Below, piece by piece: positions 37,701 to 46,689 of a stretch of DNA of 64,000 nucleotides. How positions within the stretch are numbered: position 1 is the stretch's first letter; every line of letters starts with the position of its first letter. The DNA comes from Caprella mutica (Eukaryota > Arthropoda > Malacostraca > Amphipoda > Caprellidae), in assembly GCA_947561585.1 (NCBI GenBank), contig CANNZV010001123.1:272572-336571 (forward strand). Direction: 5' to 3'. Under the pieces are notes generated by a model. It was not told the DNA's origin. It saw nothing but the letters and a program-made list of their open reading frames with translations, and did not search any database. The position numbers and the translations under genes are program-made.

Positions 37701-40428
37701 AGTATTGTTATCATTCCTCCTTGTAAAATTTACACTAGAATAACTGTCAGGTGACAGAAATTGTATTTTGAATAACGTCAATAGCTCTTATAACATCAAT
37801 AGCTCTTACAACATCAATAGCTCTTATAACATCAATAGCTCTTATAACATCAATAGCTCTTATAACATCAATAGCTTTTATAACATCAATAGCTCTTATA
37901 ACATCAATAGCTCTTATAACATCAATAGCTCTTATAACATCAATAGCTCTTATAACATCAATAGCTCTTATAACATCAACAGCTCTTATAACATCAATAG
38001 CTCTTATAACATCAATAGCTCTTATAACATCAATAGCTCTTACAACATCAATAACTCTTATAACATCAATAGCTCTTATAACATCAATAGCTCTTATAAC
38101 ATCAATAGCTCTTATAACATCAGAAGTATGAATCTGGGCTTAATATATACGGTACTTATGACCGAGAACTCTAACTTTATTGCAATAATATTTATTCTTT
38201 TCTAGATGTTAATGTGTTCACACGTAATCTGACCTGTAACTCCTATGTTGTCACACAACAAGTTGATGACGAAGCTATCAACACTATTGTCGGTGAGAAT
38301 CTTATAATATTGTAATGATCTTCAAATATTTAATTACAATTATAATATTTGACGATATAAATAATTGAGCGTTGAATGACACCCTACACTGAGAAAAATA
38401 AACAACTCCAACTGATGCACTCAGGTGCTTCGACTTCACCCTATGGCTTTGTCTCTAAAGCGAGACACTTTAGTGCATCAAACTATAGTTTGGATGCACT
38501 AAAGTGCATCAGTTCCTTACACTTTAGTGTCTTAACTATAAGTTTGTTAAAATGATGAGACAATTAATCTCATCATTCTAGCAAAGGAAAATTTGAGACA
38601 CTAAAGTGCATCGAACTGATGCACTTTAGTGCTTCCAAACTATTGTTTGATGCACTAAAGTGTCTTGCTTTGGAGACAAAGCAATAGGGTGTATATGTGA
38701 TAATAGAGTGTATATGTGATAATGAAGCTACTTAACCCTTAATAATTGTGCACTTTATTTACAACTATTGGTGGTTATTTTAACCCTTTACTGTGCACTT
38801 TATTTACAACTATTGGTGGTTGTTTTAACCCTTCACTGTGCACTTTATTTACAACTATTGGTGGTTGTTTTAACCCTTTACTGTGCAGTTCTTTAACAAT
38901 TATTTTGAACGATGGTTGTTTTTACACCAAAATGATTTAATAGAATCTTACCCATGCGAAAATAGGAGCAGGTTCGAGGCAGCGGTTGAGATGATCGGGG
39001 TCTCAACTGCACAGAACTACTCTGGCCATCTGCACCTATTTGCCTAGCGCGCTGCCTAACTGCGGATGGGCGGCCCCTAGCCACGACTGTAATATTGTAT
39101 TACTATTATAGCAGATTTTGCTAATGGCCGCGTATCCACAGTTAGACAGCGCGCTATGGCAAATAGGAGCAGATGCCCAGAGTAGTTCTTCGCATTTATA
39201 CCGAGGTAGAATTAGTCCCCAAAGCGGTCAGTTTACCTCCCACGTTGCGCTCTCGCTGCTTCCTGGCTGACGTGGTGACTACTCCGATCGGCTTAACCGC
39301 TGCCTCGAACCTGTTCTTATTTTCAATGTGGTAGAAATGAAATTTTTGAATATATGTATAAATTACTGTATAAATTTTTTAATGTTCTCTGATGATGTGA
39401 AATGAACTCTTAGGCCCGCTTCACACTTGCGTTTTCAAACAGTGCGTTAAAAAAAGCTCTTCTCAAAATGTGTTTAAAACTTTTCTCTTTAGCGCTTAAA
39501 TAACGCAAGTGTGAACACATTTCAACATGACGTTTTTTTTAAAGCAGCGTTAAAAAAGCAAGTCAAGTGTGAAGCAGACCTTAAGGATGTAATTATTATT
39601 TGTTTATAATAATGCACGTATGTACGATATTTTGCTTCACAAGTTAACTAGTAATCAATTACAGTCGATGACGCAGTTGGAGAGTGTAAATCGAAACTAT
39701 TACACTTTGCGTCATTTAGTTCAGAGTACATCTTCTTCGCCCCTGACTATAAAATTCCTATGAAAAACATCGCTGCTGAGTGTCAAAAGTTTGGAGCCAC
39801 GGCTTGTGCGCCAGAACAAGACAAAGATATTACTGCATTCGCGGAGGACCTTAAAAGTACGTTATTATCTTAATTTAAACTTGTAAAATTTTAACCAGTC
39901 TAAAATTATCTGTAAAGATTAGTTTCAGAGTATGTTTGAACGATCATTTTCACTCAATACGTGTGGTTCATATAACTAAATTAGTGTGGTTCACACCACT
40001 CAGACGTGCGGTTCACACCACTCAGTCGTGCGTTTCACACCACTTATTTCGTGTGGTTCACACCACACGAGGTCTTTGGATTATTCTGAGCAATGAAATT
40101 GTTAGATGTGACACTAATTTGGTAAAATATTCTACCTAATTTACTGGAGAGTGACTCTAATATTCATTTTCTTCAAGATTTTACCATTGCTTCTGCTTTT
40201 AATGGAAACTATATCACTGTCGGACTATCTTCTAACGATAGTGGTGGAACCTTCTTCTGGACTACCGGAGTCAGCCAACCTACGACACCCGAGGGGCAAA
40301 ATGGATGGGGAGATGAAGAACCTTATATTAATCCTGAATGTGTTCAAATGACTTCGTGGGGACTAGCTACTTCGTATTGCAGTTATACCAAATACTTTTG
40401 TTGTTCACTTCCGTACTTTGCGGAGTGA
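25669..40428 (+). CDS. Secreted C-type lectin-like protein (7 exons)
   Basis: Exons: 25669-25743, 32887-32928, 33215-33413, 33642-33758, 38206-38292, 39665-39856, 40178-40428. All junctions are GT-AG and all phases agree; the total is 963 bp, 320 residues plus stop. The N-terminus (KKIVTLLVMQLLL) looks like a signal peptide. Residues about 40-145 form a cysteine-containing region (IPCDTCAEIVC; DGQCKVS; DPCN) I cannot name. Residues about 180-320 look like a C-type lectin fold: FFAPDYKIPMKNIAAECQKF at its start, ITVGLSSNDSGGTFFWTTG corresponding to WIGLxD..G.W.W, and CVQMTS...YCSYTKYFCC at the end. The usual EPN is EPY and WND is not clear, so calcium and sugar binding may be lost. Inferred role: extracellular recognition. 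The first exon is the least certain because its intron is 7.1 kb. Confidence 0.75.
25744..26385. other. Intron 1 of the lectin-like gene, left part
   Basis: AT-rich and non-coding. Nothing recognised. Confidence 0.5.
26386..26500. repeat. 16-bp micro-repeat array
   Basis: About seven copies of ACATTTGACCGAACGA, preceded by TGCCGGAATTCTGCCGACAG. It resembles one arm of the micro-repeat inverted elements found elsewhere in this window, but no opposite arm was found nearby. Confidence 0.75.
26501..27054. other. No gene recognised
   Basis: AT-rich intronic sequence of the lectin-like gene; no array or exon. Confidence 0.4.
27055..28080. mobile_element. Large foldback (arms about 410 bp) with a central MITE
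   Basis: 27055-27470 and 27672-28080 are inverted copies. Shared blocks include AAATACTTGTAAATCGTTA, TGATGGACATAGT, GTGATTTTACTTACTAAAAG and CTTACACTTCTTCC. The inner TACAGGGT / ACCCTGTA blocks (27352 and 27788) suggest an older nested Tc1/mariner-like pair within the arms. The centre is occupied by a separate MITE. Confidence 0.75.
27473..27669. mobile_element. Harbinger-like MITE, copy 1
   Basis: It starts AGGCCCGCTTCACACTTGC and ends with the inverted GCAAGTGTGAAATGGGCTCC, with TTA flanking both ends (27470-27472 and 27670-27672). A 3-bp TTA duplication fits PIF/Harbinger. The second copy is at 39413-39580. Confidence 0.75.
28081..29046. other. No gene recognised
   Basis: AT-rich; contains a run of C at about 28390-28407 and a T run at 28855-28870. 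Nothing coding is seen. Confidence 0.5.
29047..29253 (-). CDS. Small open frame of unknown function
   Basis: The 68-codon frame begins MGQSQSNYNIDAIVELLKNA, has a glycine at position 2 as in N-myristoylated proteins, and ends with a hydrophobic segment (VGVIVLFIYGFGM). Downstream on the same strand a shifted frame reads RTLQNRISAEAFKILYRS. It could be a relic of a retroelement or virus-derived gene, or chance. I cannot assign it. Confidence 0.25.
   Translation of the reverse strand: MGQSQSNYNIDAIVELLKNANTVTKQNYRTAIEAAKTPHFDLVSDAFSDMRLAVGVIVLFIYGFGMAE
29430..29659 (+). pseudogene. Ty3/Gypsy integrase, N-terminal part of a split copy
   Basis: The frame at 29442-29655 contains PSPSRTWQRIHVDHFFVG and FIVIDSLTKYIEVEIV, the first catalytic D region (W.RIHVDF) and the iDa.SKW.E motif of Gypsy integrases. 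It stops where another element is inserted. The rest of the same integrase resumes at 30798. Confidence 0.75.
29660..30797. mobile_element. Inverted-repeat element B, inserted in the integrase
   Basis: The left end (GTTTGCCCGG, then GGATTTTCCGAAAACAAAT and repeated CCGAAAA-CAAATT motifs to about 29890) is inverted at the right end (about 30645-30797, TTCGGAAAATTTG motifs ending CCGGTTTGGCC). AACG flanks both sides (29656-29659 and 30798-30801). The integrase reading frame continues on the far side when one AACG is counted. About 750 bp of AT-rich core without coding sequence. Confidence 0.75.
30798..31335 (+). pseudogene. Ty3/Gypsy integrase, C-terminal part of the split copy
   Basis: It resumes with LLSDSF (second catalytic D; the usual SDNG is altered), then SNGQAER containing the catalytic E, followed after a frameshift (near 30945) by KLAKVLLQYRSVPHSAN and a C-terminal WVDANI...YNVQVYDLHSIWRRHSNQLL segment, the W-G-Y-V...RH.NQL tail of Gypsy integrases. 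Frameshifts and a stop near 31157 show it is dead. Confidence 0.75.
31336..31733. other. No gene recognised
   Basis: AT-rich region between the integrase relic and element C; it may include the remains of the Gypsy 3' end, but no LTR pair was found. Confidence 0.4.
31734..32452. mobile_element. Inverted-repeat element C with micro-repeat ends
   Basis: The left end carries CGGAAAACTCCCAG, GAAAATTCCAAGTG, AAAAAACTCTCAGAG; the right end has the inverted CACTGGGAGTTTT motif four times. Flanks are GTTATAAA (31726-31733) and GTTATAGA (32453-32460), an 8-bp duplication with one mismatch. AT-rich core, no coding sequence. Confidence 0.8.
32498..32697. mobile_element. Solo end of a Tc1/mariner-like element
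   Basis: GTGCGCAAGCATACTTTTG at 32498 and TTGACCCACCCTG before TA at 32697 match the sub-terminal and terminal sequence of the transposon at 59757-60800 (GTGCGCAAGCATATTTTTGG; CAGGGTGTCCC). No transposase here. Confidence 0.5.
32887..32928 (+). CDS. Lectin-like gene, exon 2
   Basis: This 42-bp phase-0 exon lies between a T-rich acceptor (TTTTTTTCAG) and donor GTGAGA, encoding THDVVTMKGLAMEE. Confidence 0.65.
33215..33413 (+). CDS. Lectin-like gene, exon 3
   Basis: The acceptor ends at 33214 (ATGTCAG) and the donor is CTG/GTAAGT; phase 0 in, phase 1 out. It encodes VVIAEIPCDTCAEIVCTIAT and about 46 more residues ending NSTG. Confidence 0.78.
33642..33758 (+). CDS. Lectin-like gene, exon 4
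   Basis: The acceptor TTTCAACAG precedes the exon and the donor is GTAGTG; phase 1 in and out. It encodes SKMFLFDDGQCKVSPLVFEK and further residues with two cysteines. Confidence 0.75.
33834..34650. mobile_element. 817-bp element with TTAA duplication (piggyBac-like, non-autonomous)
   Basis: It begins GGGGGGCGTTTCA and ends TGAAACGCCCCCCC, flanked by TTAA on each side (33830-33833 and 34651-34654). TTAA target sites are characteristic of piggyBac. No transposase frame is seen; part of the core (33960-34070) is GC-richer. It lies in intron 4 of the lectin-like gene. Confidence 0.75.
35144..36373. mobile_element. Inverted-repeat element D with micro-repeat ends
   Basis: The left arm has repeated GGAAAATTCCACCA-type motifs (35160-35245); the right arm has the inverted TGGTGGAATTTTCC motifs (36250-36365). 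The perfect 8-bp direct repeat GGACAGTG flanks it (35136-35143 and 36374-36381). The AT-rich core of about 1 kb has no coding sequence. Intronic in the lectin-like gene. Confidence 0.82.
36382..37399. other. No gene recognised
   Basis: AT-rich intronic sequence of the lectin-like gene. Confidence 0.5.
37420..37625 (+). repeat. Half copy of the 58945-59640 foldback element
   Basis: Shares ATAAGATACACTACTCTCG, GCGTGACGTCAT and ACATTATGAAAACTGTTTAT with the left arm of the foldback at 58945-59640. Confidence 0.8.
37776..38126. repeat. 18-bp tandem array, about 20 copies
   Basis: The unit is ATCAATAGCTCTTATAAC. Because 18 is divisible by three the plus strand is open (an SSYNIN repeat); I take this as an artefact. 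It lies 80 bp before exon 5 of the lectin-like gene. Confidence 0.95.
38206..38292 (+). CDS. Lectin-like gene, exon 5
   Basis: The acceptor TTTTCTAG precedes the exon and the donor is GTGAGA; phase 1 in and out. It encodes VNVFTRNLTCNSYVVTQQVD and following. The preceding intron (33759-38205) hosts two transposons and an 18-bp satellite. Confidence 0.72.
38430..38692. mobile_element. Long hairpin MITE
   Basis: CACCCTATGGCTTTGTCTC is inverted at the right end (GAGACAAAGCAATAGGGTG). In between, GCACTAAAGTGCATC and its inverse repeat several times, and the centre AATGATGAGA...TCTCATCATT is itself palindromic, so nearly the whole 263 bp can fold into one hairpin. No coding sequence. Confidence 0.75.
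38740..38890. repeat. 45-bp tandem array, about 3.3 copies
   Basis: The unit is CTGTGCACTTTATTTACAAC plus TATTGGTGGTTGTTTTAACCCTTTA. Confidence 0.9.
38952..39333. mobile_element. GC-rich inverted-repeat element
   Basis: It starts GAAAATAGGAGCAGGTTCGA and ends with the matching inverse (TCGAACCTGTTCTTATTTTC). Further inverted blocks are GGCAGCGGTT / AACCGCTGCC and GCGCGCTGCCTAACTGCGGAT / ATCCACAGTTAGACAGCGCGC-like. It is far richer in G+C than its surroundings. No coding frame; no clear target duplication. Confidence 0.65.
39413..39580. mobile_element. Harbinger-like MITE, copy 2
   Basis: GGCCCGCTTCACACTTGCG at the left and CAAGTGTGAAGCAGACC at the right, flanked by TTA (39410-39412 and 39581-39583). 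Same family as 27473-27669. It lies 85 bp before exon 6 of the lectin-like gene. Confidence 0.75.
39665..39856 (+). CDS. Lectin-like gene, exon 6 (start of lectin-like domain)
   Basis: The acceptor AATTACAG precedes the exon and the donor is GTACGT; phase 1 in and out. It carries the first lectin-domain cysteines (GECKSK, AAECQKF, TACAPEQ). Confidence 0.8.
39955..40078. repeat. 22-bp tandem array, about 5 copies
   Basis: The unit is GTGTGGTTCACACCACTCAG plus TC, itself palindromic (GTGTGGT / ACCACAC). It lies in the last intron of the lectin-like gene. Confidence 0.85.
40178..40428 (+). CDS. Lectin-like gene, last exon
   Basis: The acceptor TTCTTCAAG precedes the exon; the frame runs to TGA 40426-40428. 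It carries the GL...W core, the EEPY segment and the final cysteines (NPEC, SYCSY, YFCC). It ends SLPYFAE. Confidence 0.8.
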
Positions 40429-40485
40429 TTAAGTTTGAAAACCCTTGATGGCCGACCTCCTAGAATCAGACGATAGAATAAGTTC

Positions 40486-40491
40486 ATTAAA
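40486..40491 (+). promoter_or_regulatory. Possible poly(A) signal ATTAAA
   Basis: ATTAAA lies 58 bp after the lectin-like stop codon. It is a common variant signal, but the AT-rich context makes chance occurrence likely. Confidence 0.3.
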
Positions 40492-40876
40492 ATAATTTCT
40501 ACTTTCTAAAACTAAATCTAATGCATATGTCTTCATCGTTAAAGTTCATCTCTAGCAAAATATTATTTGTATCTTCTTGCATACAGAGGCGAAATAATTT
40601 GTTTTTCCTAAATTACCAAACCATTTTTTGGAGCTGTTCTGTAACCTGTACTTCTGTTTTGAATTCTTAAATCATCAAAATCTCACGTCGGTCATTAGGG
40701 TTAAAATATTGCAAAGAGAGTTAGTGGTCAAAGAAGTTTGGGTGTCACAAGTAATTTTCATGGATTTAGTCTTCATAAACAACAGTTTACTTTTTAATTT
40801 CATCACTTTTTTGATAATAGACGCACCATTTGTAAGTACTTTTTGTTTGTGAACACTATTACCATATTAGTTCTGA

Positions 40877-42672
40877 GGAGGGGAGGTGGGACATTGGTAT
40901 GATCTTATACATCATTAGAGGGGAGGAGCATCATTGGTATGATCTAATACATCATTAGAGGGGAGGAGCATCATTGGTATGATCTAATACATCATTAGAG
41001 GGGAGGAGCATCATTGGTATGATCTAATACATAATTAGAGAGGAGGAGCATCATTGGTATGATCTAATACATCATTAGAGTGGAGGGGCATCATTGGTAT
41101 GATCTAATACATCATTAGAGGGGAGGAGCATCATTGGTATGATCTAATACATCATTAGAGAGAAGGGGCATCATTGATATGATCTAATACATAATTAGAG
41201 AGGAGGAGCATCATTGGTATGATCTAATACATCATTAGAGTGGAGGGGCATCATTGGTATGATCTAATACATCATTAGAGAGGAGGGGCATCATTGATAT
41301 GATCTAATACATCATTAGAGGGGAGGAGCATCATTGGTATGATCTAATACATCATCAGAGAGGAGGGGCATCATTGGTATGATCTAATACATCATCAGAG
41401 AGGAGGGGCATCATTGGTATGATCTAATACATCATTAGAGGGGAGGGGCATCATTGGTATGATCTAATACATCATTAGAGAGGAGGGGCATCATTGGTAT
41501 GATCTAATACATCATTAGAGAGGAGGGGCATCATTGGTATGATCAAATACATCATTAGAGAGGAGGGGCATCATTGATATGATCTAATACATCATTAGAG
41601 GGGAGGAGCATCATTGGTATGATCTAATACATCATTAGAGAGGAGGGGCATCATTGGTATGATCTAATACATCATTAGAGGGGAGGAGCATCATTGGTAT
41701 GATCTAATACATCATTAGAGAGGAGGGGCATCATTGGTATGATCTAATACATCATTAGAGAGGAGGAGCATCATTGGTATGATCTAATACATCATTAGAG
41801 AGGAGGGGCATCATTGAAATGATCTAATACATCATTAGAGAGGAGGAGCATCATTGATATGATCTAATACATCATTAGAGAGGAGGGGCATCATTGGTAT
41901 GATCTAATACATCATTAGAGAGGAGGGGCATCATTGAAATGATCTAATACATCATTAGAGAGGAGGAGCATCATTGATATGATCTAATACATCATTAGAG
42001 AGGAGGGGCATCATTGGTATGATCTAATACATCATTAGAGAGGAGGGGCATCATTGAAATGATCTAATACATCATTAGAGAGGAGGAGCATCATTGATAT
42101 GATCTAATACATCATTAGAGAGGAGGGGCATCATTGGTATGATCTAATACATCATTAGAGAGGAGGGGCATCATTGAAATGATCTAATACATCATTAGAG
42201 AGGAGGAGCATCATTGATATGATCTAATACATCATTAGAGAGGAGGGGCATCATTGGTATGATCTAATACATCATTAGAGAGGAGGGGCATCATTGAAAT
42301 GATCTAATACATCATTAGAGAGGAGGGGCATCATTGGTATGATCTAATACATCATTAGAGAGGAGGGGCATCATTGGTATGATCAAATACATCATTAGAG
42401 AGGAGGGGCATCATTGATATGATCTAATACATCATTAGAGAGGAGGGGCATCATTGGTATGATCTAATACATCATTAGAGAGGAGGGGCATCATTGGTAT
42501 GATCAAATACATCATTAGAGAGGAGGGGCATTATTGATATGATCTAATACATCATTAGAGGGGAGGAGCATCATTGGTATGATCTAATACATCATTAGAG
42601 AGGAGGGGCATCATTGGTATGATCTAATACATCATTAGAGGGGAAGGGCATCATTGGTATGATCTAATACAT
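40877..42672. repeat. 40-bp tandem array, about 45 copies
   Basis: The unit is GATCTAATACATCATTAGAG plus AGGAGGGGCATCATTGGTAT. From about 41821 to 42300 a three-unit higher-order repeat of 120 bp is visible (units ending GATAT, GGTAT and GAAAT in fixed order). Confidence 0.97.
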
Positions 42673-43369
42673 CATAATGGTGAGAAAGAGAAAGGATAGA
42701 AGTGATATATTTTCGGTAAATGAAATTCTCTGACCACTAACATATAAAAAAAACTCCATAAGAAAAACGCAATGGAAATTGCATGGCGGTACCTTTACCT
42801 CTTTGACATCTGTGTTGAGTTCTCTTTAAAGTTTCATTGGAACTTTCAATAACTATATTGTTTTAGGTTTTAATTGTTTTTAATAGAAAATTAGAGCATC
42901 TTTAAGAATTTGGAATCTTTTTCTCTGAAATTTTACTTTTAAAATATATACTTCAATAAAATTGTGTGAATTTTACAGAGTTTTAGTGAACCATTAATGA
43001 AATCTATTGAAATTTGGTGTTTTTCGAGACCACTTATTTATTATGCTTCAAATGAATTAATTTACAATTTAATAAATTTACAAAATAAATATATTGTAAA
43101 TTTATATCTAATCATGAAATGAATAATTTTATTCATTATACATGGAAGTTTAGTATTCGTTTCAAACTAAGTTGAGTCAAAAAACAGGTATCCGTAATAA
43201 CTCTAGACAGTTTGTTAATTTCAGATTTACAGCAAGAAATTTCATTTTCATTGTTAGTACCAACACTCAATTCATTAAATTATTCAGAAATAGAAATTTG
43301 TTATACTCGTGTAGTTAATGTGTCAAATTATGACCACTGTGAACACTGATCAAATAGTCCGTGAATAGT
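42673..43369. other. No gene recognised
   Basis: AT-rich; nothing supported on either strand. Confidence 0.5.
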
Positions 43370-43660
43370 ACTCTGTGCAAGATAGGAAACAGAGCAATAG
43401 TTTGAAATACAAACTCAGTACAAGATAGGAAACAGAGCAATAGTTTGAAATACAAACTCTGTACAAGATAGGAAACAGAGCAATAGTTTGAAACACAAAC
43501 TCTGTGCAAGATAGGAAACAGAGCAATAGTTTGAAACACAAACTCTGTACAAGATAGGAAACAGAGCAATAGTTTGAAACACAAACTCTGTACAAGATAG
43601 GAAACAGAGCAATAGTTTGAAATACAAACTCAAGATAGGAAACAGAGCAATAGTTTTGGA
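43370..43660. repeat. 43-bp tandem array, about 6.7 copies
   Basis: The unit is CAAGATAGGAAACAGAGCAA plus TAGTTTGAAACACAAACTCTGTA. It leaves all three minus-strand frames open, a composition artefact. Confidence 0.93.
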
Positions 43661-44164
43661 CTCAACTCAAAGAGACACAATAAATAATTCCCATATTCAC
43701 TAATTATTTAAGTAAATGATTCAACCAGCAAAAAAAACGTATTGCTGAAAACACTTCAAACTTTATCTCGAAAAGTTATAAAGAAATCGCCTAAATAATT
43801 TAATAGGATATAATGAAAAACATTTTGAGTATACTTTTTGAATGAGACAATGAAAATCTAAATATTATATAATAATAATGCTAAGCTCATATAGATTAAT
43901 AATTAACTGAACTTTTGCTATTATTCTATAAGTTTTGACTGGAAATTGTACATTGAGCTATTTTATGTTTATTCCCACCAGCTACTTGTTCTTTAAAAAT
44001 AATTGTATACCTAAGCTAGTAATTGAGTCAGACAATGAGTGGTACGAATTATTTGTTATGATATTTTATATAAAAAAAAGAGAGAATACAAATTATGGCT
44101 ATTAGGTACATAACCTCTTCCTCTAACACCACCGATAGCTAGTGGAAATGAAACTACTGGGGGA
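43661..44164. other. No gene recognised
   Basis: AT-rich spacer between two satellites. Confidence 0.5.
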
Positions 44165-44445
44165 GAAGACTGAAACTTATTCTCGACCCCGCCTGTACCC
44201 CACCAAAGGAGGAAACTTCTGAAATTTCTTCTTCTCGACCCCGCCTGTACCCCACAAAAGGAGGAAACTTCTGAAACTTCTCCTTCTCGACCCCGCCTGT
44301 ACCCCACAAAAGGAGGAAACTTCTGAAACTTCTCCTTCTCGACCCCGCCTGTACCCCACCAAAGGAGGAAACTTCTGAAACTTTTTCTTCTCGACCCCGC
44401 CTGTACCCCACAAATGGAGGAAACTTCTGAAACTTCTTCTTCTAC
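44165..44445. repeat. 52-bp tandem array, about 5.3 copies
   Basis: The unit starts TCTCGACCCCGCCTGTACCC at 44181, 44233, 44285, 44337 and 44389. It is GC-rich compared with the surroundings. The minus-strand open frames across it are periodic and not credible genes. Confidence 0.93.
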
Positions 44446-44719
44446 TCCAAAGAGGTGGATGGACAACATCTTAGAGTTATTGGTCAACAAACCTAGTTGA
44501 CCCGTTTAGTCAGTCTGTCATTTCCTTAAAAGTAGAACAATTAATGATTTGTATCTCAAGTAGATATACCGGATAACATTACGTGTGAAAACTAATTACA
44601 AAAGTTGATTATTTGGTATTAACTAATATTCAATTATTCATACCTTTGGTCTTTGAAGTTGGTTCTGTTTAGGAAGAAAAAATCGGGCGTGACAAAGAAC
44701 TTTACAACTTTTCAGTGTA

Positions 44720-45545
44720 GGTTGGTTTACAATCTAGACGATGGTGGTTCACAATGTAGACGATAGTGGCTTAGAATGATGGAATTGAAGGCGACGATGG
44801 TTCACAATGTTGGCGATGTAGTTTCAAAATATAGGTGATGGAGGTTTACAATGAAGGAAATGGTGGTTTACAATGTAGGTAATTGTGGTTTACAATGTAG
44901 GTAATGGTGGTTTACAATGTAGGTAATGGTGGTTTACAATGTAGGAAGTGGTGGTTTACAATGTAGGAAATGGTGGTTTACAATGTAGGAAATGGTGGTT
45001 TACAATGTAGGTAATGGTGGTTTACAATGTAGGTAATGGTGGTTCACAATGTAGGTAATGGTGGTTCACAATGTAGGTAATGATGGTTCACAATGTAGGT
45101 AATGATGGTTCACAATGTAGGTAATGGTGGTTCACAATGTAGGTAATGGTGGTTCACAATGTAGGTCCTTGTGGTTCACAATGTAGGTAATGGTGGTTCA
45201 CAATGTAGGTAATGGTGGTTTACAATGTAGGTAATGGTGGTTCACAGTGTAGGTAATGGTGGTTCACAATGTAGGTAATGGTGGTTTACAATGTAGGTAA
45301 TGGTGGTTCACAATGTAGGTAATGGTGGTTTACAATGTAGGTAATGGTGGTTCACAGTGTAGGTAATGGTGGTTCACAATGTAGGTAATGGTGGTTTACA
45401 ATGTAGGTAATGGTGGTTCACAATGTAGGTAATGGTGGTTCACAATGTAGGTAATGGTGGTTTACAATGTAGGTAATGGTGGTTCACAATGTAGGTAATG
45501 GTGGTTCACAAAGTAGGTAATGGTGGTTCACAATGTAGGTCCTGT
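44720..45545. repeat. 22-bp tandem array, about 37 copies
   Basis: The unit is TGGTGGTTCACAATGTAGGT plus AA, with TTTACAATG variants and a more diverged left edge. Confidence 0.95.
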
Positions 45546-45854
45546 AGTTTCATTTCAGTGCTTTCAATTTTTTAAACTCTTTTTCTTGGATGGATTTTCC
45601 CTTAAATGAAAAATTAATGAAATTAGAGCAAAAAATATTGAACAAGATTTTCAATGAAGCAATCTAATATTTTTTCATTGTATCCTTACATTTTTATATG
45701 AAGAGAATAGCCAATTTCTCCTCCATCCCTAAAAACATAGGAAAAATTTCATGTCTTATTTCAATTCAATCTACTTCAAATTTACGAATATTCCAAGCAA
45801 ACATTAAAGAAGCATATCAATGTAAATCTAGACTTCATGATATGGTAGACGTAC

Positions 45855-46400
45855 TCAGGGTACAAGAACATAACGGGTATAGTACCTATTATACGACACA
45901 AAAATATGACGTCACCAAAACAACACATTTCTTGTTTGTGACCGAGCGGCTCATAATTCCTCGTATTTCCATGTTAATTTCGAGAACTTTTAAGTCATTT
46001 TATAAGGGGTTCGAGAAATGAAAATGGCGATTGAACCGCAAAGTTGAATAAATAGATATAATTCAGGTGTGTTTTTATTGTTCATTCTTTTACTTATCTA
46101 TGAAAAAATAGGGTCTTCAACATATGCTACCTAGGAGCCTAAACTAGTGCTAGTTAACTGCTAAATTGTAGTTCCTATGAATAATAATTAAGGAATGAAA
46201 TGATGGAAATACAATTTAACCAATGCCTAGTTAGGTATTGGTAAGAAAAAAATTTAATTTAGAATTGACTAAGTTTAAGTAGGCTTTCCCATGTTTCAAA
46301 GTGTGGTCAGAATAGCGATTTCCAGTCACCCGATGGTCACGTCAAACTAGAGTCGATGAGTTGATTACCATACCCGATATGTTACTGCATCCTGGACGTA
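45855..46400 (-). repeat. Dispersed repeat, copy 2 (inverted relative to 10795-11340)
   Basis: Matches 10795-11340 in reverse orientation, including the TGACGTCA site and the CCGAGCGGCTCATAATTCC block. It abuts the 3' side of NLR-like gene 2. Confidence 0.8.
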
Positions 46401-46416
46401 CTGAACGTCTAAACCT

Positions 46417-46422
46417 TTTAAT
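46417..46422 (-). promoter_or_regulatory. Possible poly(A) signal ATTAAA for gene 2
   Basis: On the minus strand ATTAAA lies about 140 bp downstream of the stop at 46563. Variant signal in AT-rich sequence, so weak. Confidence 0.25.
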
Positions 46423-46562
46423 GATTAGACGTCACTTCAAAGTCTGTTGTCAGTACAACATACAAGTAGTTTTAATTATGATTTAGATGATGTCATCGTC
46501 TAGAAGTTAAATAGTATAATCGAGATTGTTTGCTGGGATAATTTCTTCAGTTTTCCTATTTC

Positions 46563-46689
46563 TCACTTCCATCTCACTGCTCTAGTAACGAAGGAATGCG
46601 TTCGAATATCTTCCACTAACAACATCTTCTTCAGTTCATTCACTTCAGGAATAGTCAGTGAACACCTTACCAAGTTTAACTTGTAAAAC
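46563..46689 (-). CDS. Gene 2, proposed last exon (LRR-like)
   Basis: The acceptor TCTATCTACAG precedes 46689; phase 2 in; frame runs to TGA 46563-46565. Encodes FYKLNLVRCSLTIPEVNELK and about 22 more residues, similar to exon 3 of gene 1 (CKVTEFRACVTSQEHLDIVK). A GTGAGA just before the stop could be another donor, so further exons are possible. Confidence 0.5.

Noticed and set aside
43315..43633. Minus-strand cysteine-rich open frames
   Set aside because: Three frames are open at once across a 43-bp satellite; unit repetition explains them.
44056..44490. Minus-strand 144-codon frame
   Set aside because: It is the 52-bp satellite read through in several frames.
45698..46021. 107-codon plus-strand frame
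   Set aside because: It overlaps a dispersed repeat whose other copy at 10795-11340 is not open in the same frame.
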